Source of the DNA: Candidatus Avelusimicrobium pullarium
GTDB taxonomy: Bacteria; Elusimicrobiota; Elusimicrobia; Elusimicrobiales; Elusimicrobiaceae
Assembly: GCA_944323745.1 (NCBI GenBank)
Contig: CALUTQ010000002.1
Coordinates: 372,001 to 436,000 of the forward strand
Direction: 5' to 3'
DNA length: 64,000 nucleotides
Positions within the stretch are counted from its first letter, which is position 1, and every line of letters starts with the position of its first letter. A program made the translations under genes and the position numbers. Under the pieces are notes generated by a model. That model saw only the letters and a program-made list of their open reading frames with translations. It made no database searches and was not told where the DNA came from. This document shows, one piece after another, positions 63,451 to 64,000 of this stretch.

Positions 63451-63462
63451 CGGACCGGCAAT

Positions 63463-64000
63463 ATGAACATAACAGTTAAAATATACAGCTGCTACCAACT
63501 CACCTATACACGTGTATACAAAAGGATACTCCGTCTCCTCTACGGCCCCGCTTTGGATGTGTCGCAGGTAAAGTTGGAAATTGAAAACACCTCGTCTGGA
63601 CATAACAATATACAATCGCAACGTCGGGTTACCGACTCCAGCATCTACCGAGGAAGAATCATCCGCGTGTATGAAGACGGCACTCTGGCCCATATTGTAG
63701 GTCTTACCAATACAAACTATGATGAAGACAGAAAATACGAATTTGAACAAGGCAATTCCAAGAAGGAAAAATCTTTATACGGTGTGGACGCTTATCACGC
63801 AAACACGTATTTGACGCAGGGAATCAATCAAATTTTCCAATATTATTTTGAACATAAAGACACTGCCAAATTATCTTTTTATCTCTTGGATACAGACAGC
63901 AAATATAATTATCCGAACAATCTATACAATATCCTTTCTTACAGAGAGTTGGAAACGATTGGTTTTAAAATTTTAAATATCGGCGATATTGATTTTTCCA
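63463..64000 (+). CDS. Probable cognate restriction enzyme, 5' part
   Basis: Starts with ATG 63463, 12 nt after the methyltransferase stop, and is open to the right edge (179 codons). No family is recognised in the part seen (GRIIRVYEDGTLAHIVG; NIGDIDF at the edge). Position behind a double-domain methyltransferase suggests the endonuclease of a type IIS system. Confidence 0.6.
   Translation, partial: MNITVKIYSCYQLTYTRVYKRILRLLYGPALDVSQVKLEIENTSSGHNNIQSQRRVTDSSIYRGRIIRVYEDGTLAHIVGLTNTNYDEDRKYEFEQGNSKKEKSLYGVDAYHANTYLTQGINQIFQYYFEHKDTAKLSFYLLDTDSKYNYPNNLYNILSYRELETIGFKILNIGDIDFS

Noticed and set aside
1-64000. CRISPR arrays, rRNA genes, transposases
   Set aside because: No regularly spaced direct repeats, no rRNA-like sequence and no transposase-like protein were found on either strand.

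Overview
The window looks like a chromosome segment of a fermentative diderm bacterium, most likely a member of the Elusimicrobiota. The reasons are four short type IV pilin-like genes with near-identical N-termini, an outer-membrane gene set (MlaE-type permease, lipoproteins, LPP20-like proteins, an autotransporter) and an AdhE/Rex ethanol-fermentation pair. The lineage is an inference from gene content; no rRNA is present.

Left half (1-38 kb) is mostly housekeeping: dnaB-alr-mlaE, a HIT protein, rex/adhE, a tRNA with CAT anticodon, a small polysaccharide operon (glycosyltransferase, deacetylase, decayed deacetylase-like protein), an S24-like repressor followed by an apparently free-standing structured RNA of about 400 nt, yggS-yggU, a secreted metalloprotease, thrS, a sulfatase-fold transferase, yajC-secD-secF, lipid acylation and GT4 sugar-phosphate transfer, a NadD-YqeK fusion, a histone H1-like protein, a CYTH protein, a thioesterase, an aldehyde dehydrogenase and an ArsR/permease pair. 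Pilin-like cassettes on the minus strand sit at the ends of plus-strand operons. A recurrent promoter layout (-10 hexamer, 6 or 7 nt, ATG) suggests that many transcripts are leaderless.

Right half (38.9-59.8 kb) is an accessory island. Six tightly packed plus-strand genes encode a TerY-like vWA protein, a protein kinase with zinc ribbons, an SF1 helicase, a protein with a HEPN-like RNxxxH motif, a coiled-coil McrB-like AAA+ protein and a DUF2357-like zinc-ribbon protein. A convergent WYL-domain regulator follows, then a small membrane protein with two TPR proteins, then an envelope operon (FlgO-like, two LPP20-like lipoproteins, Pmp-like autotransporter) and a DUF2130 coiled-coil nuclease-like protein. 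The same 16-bp inverted repeat (TGACA-N6-TGTCR) occurs before the six-gene operon, between the regulator and the TPR operon, and before the envelope operon. I read this as one WYL-controlled regulon and as the best candidate for an undescribed defence or stress system. The window ends with a GIY-YIG protein and a probable type IIS restriction-modification pair (double-domain D12 methyltransferase plus a truncated downstream gene).
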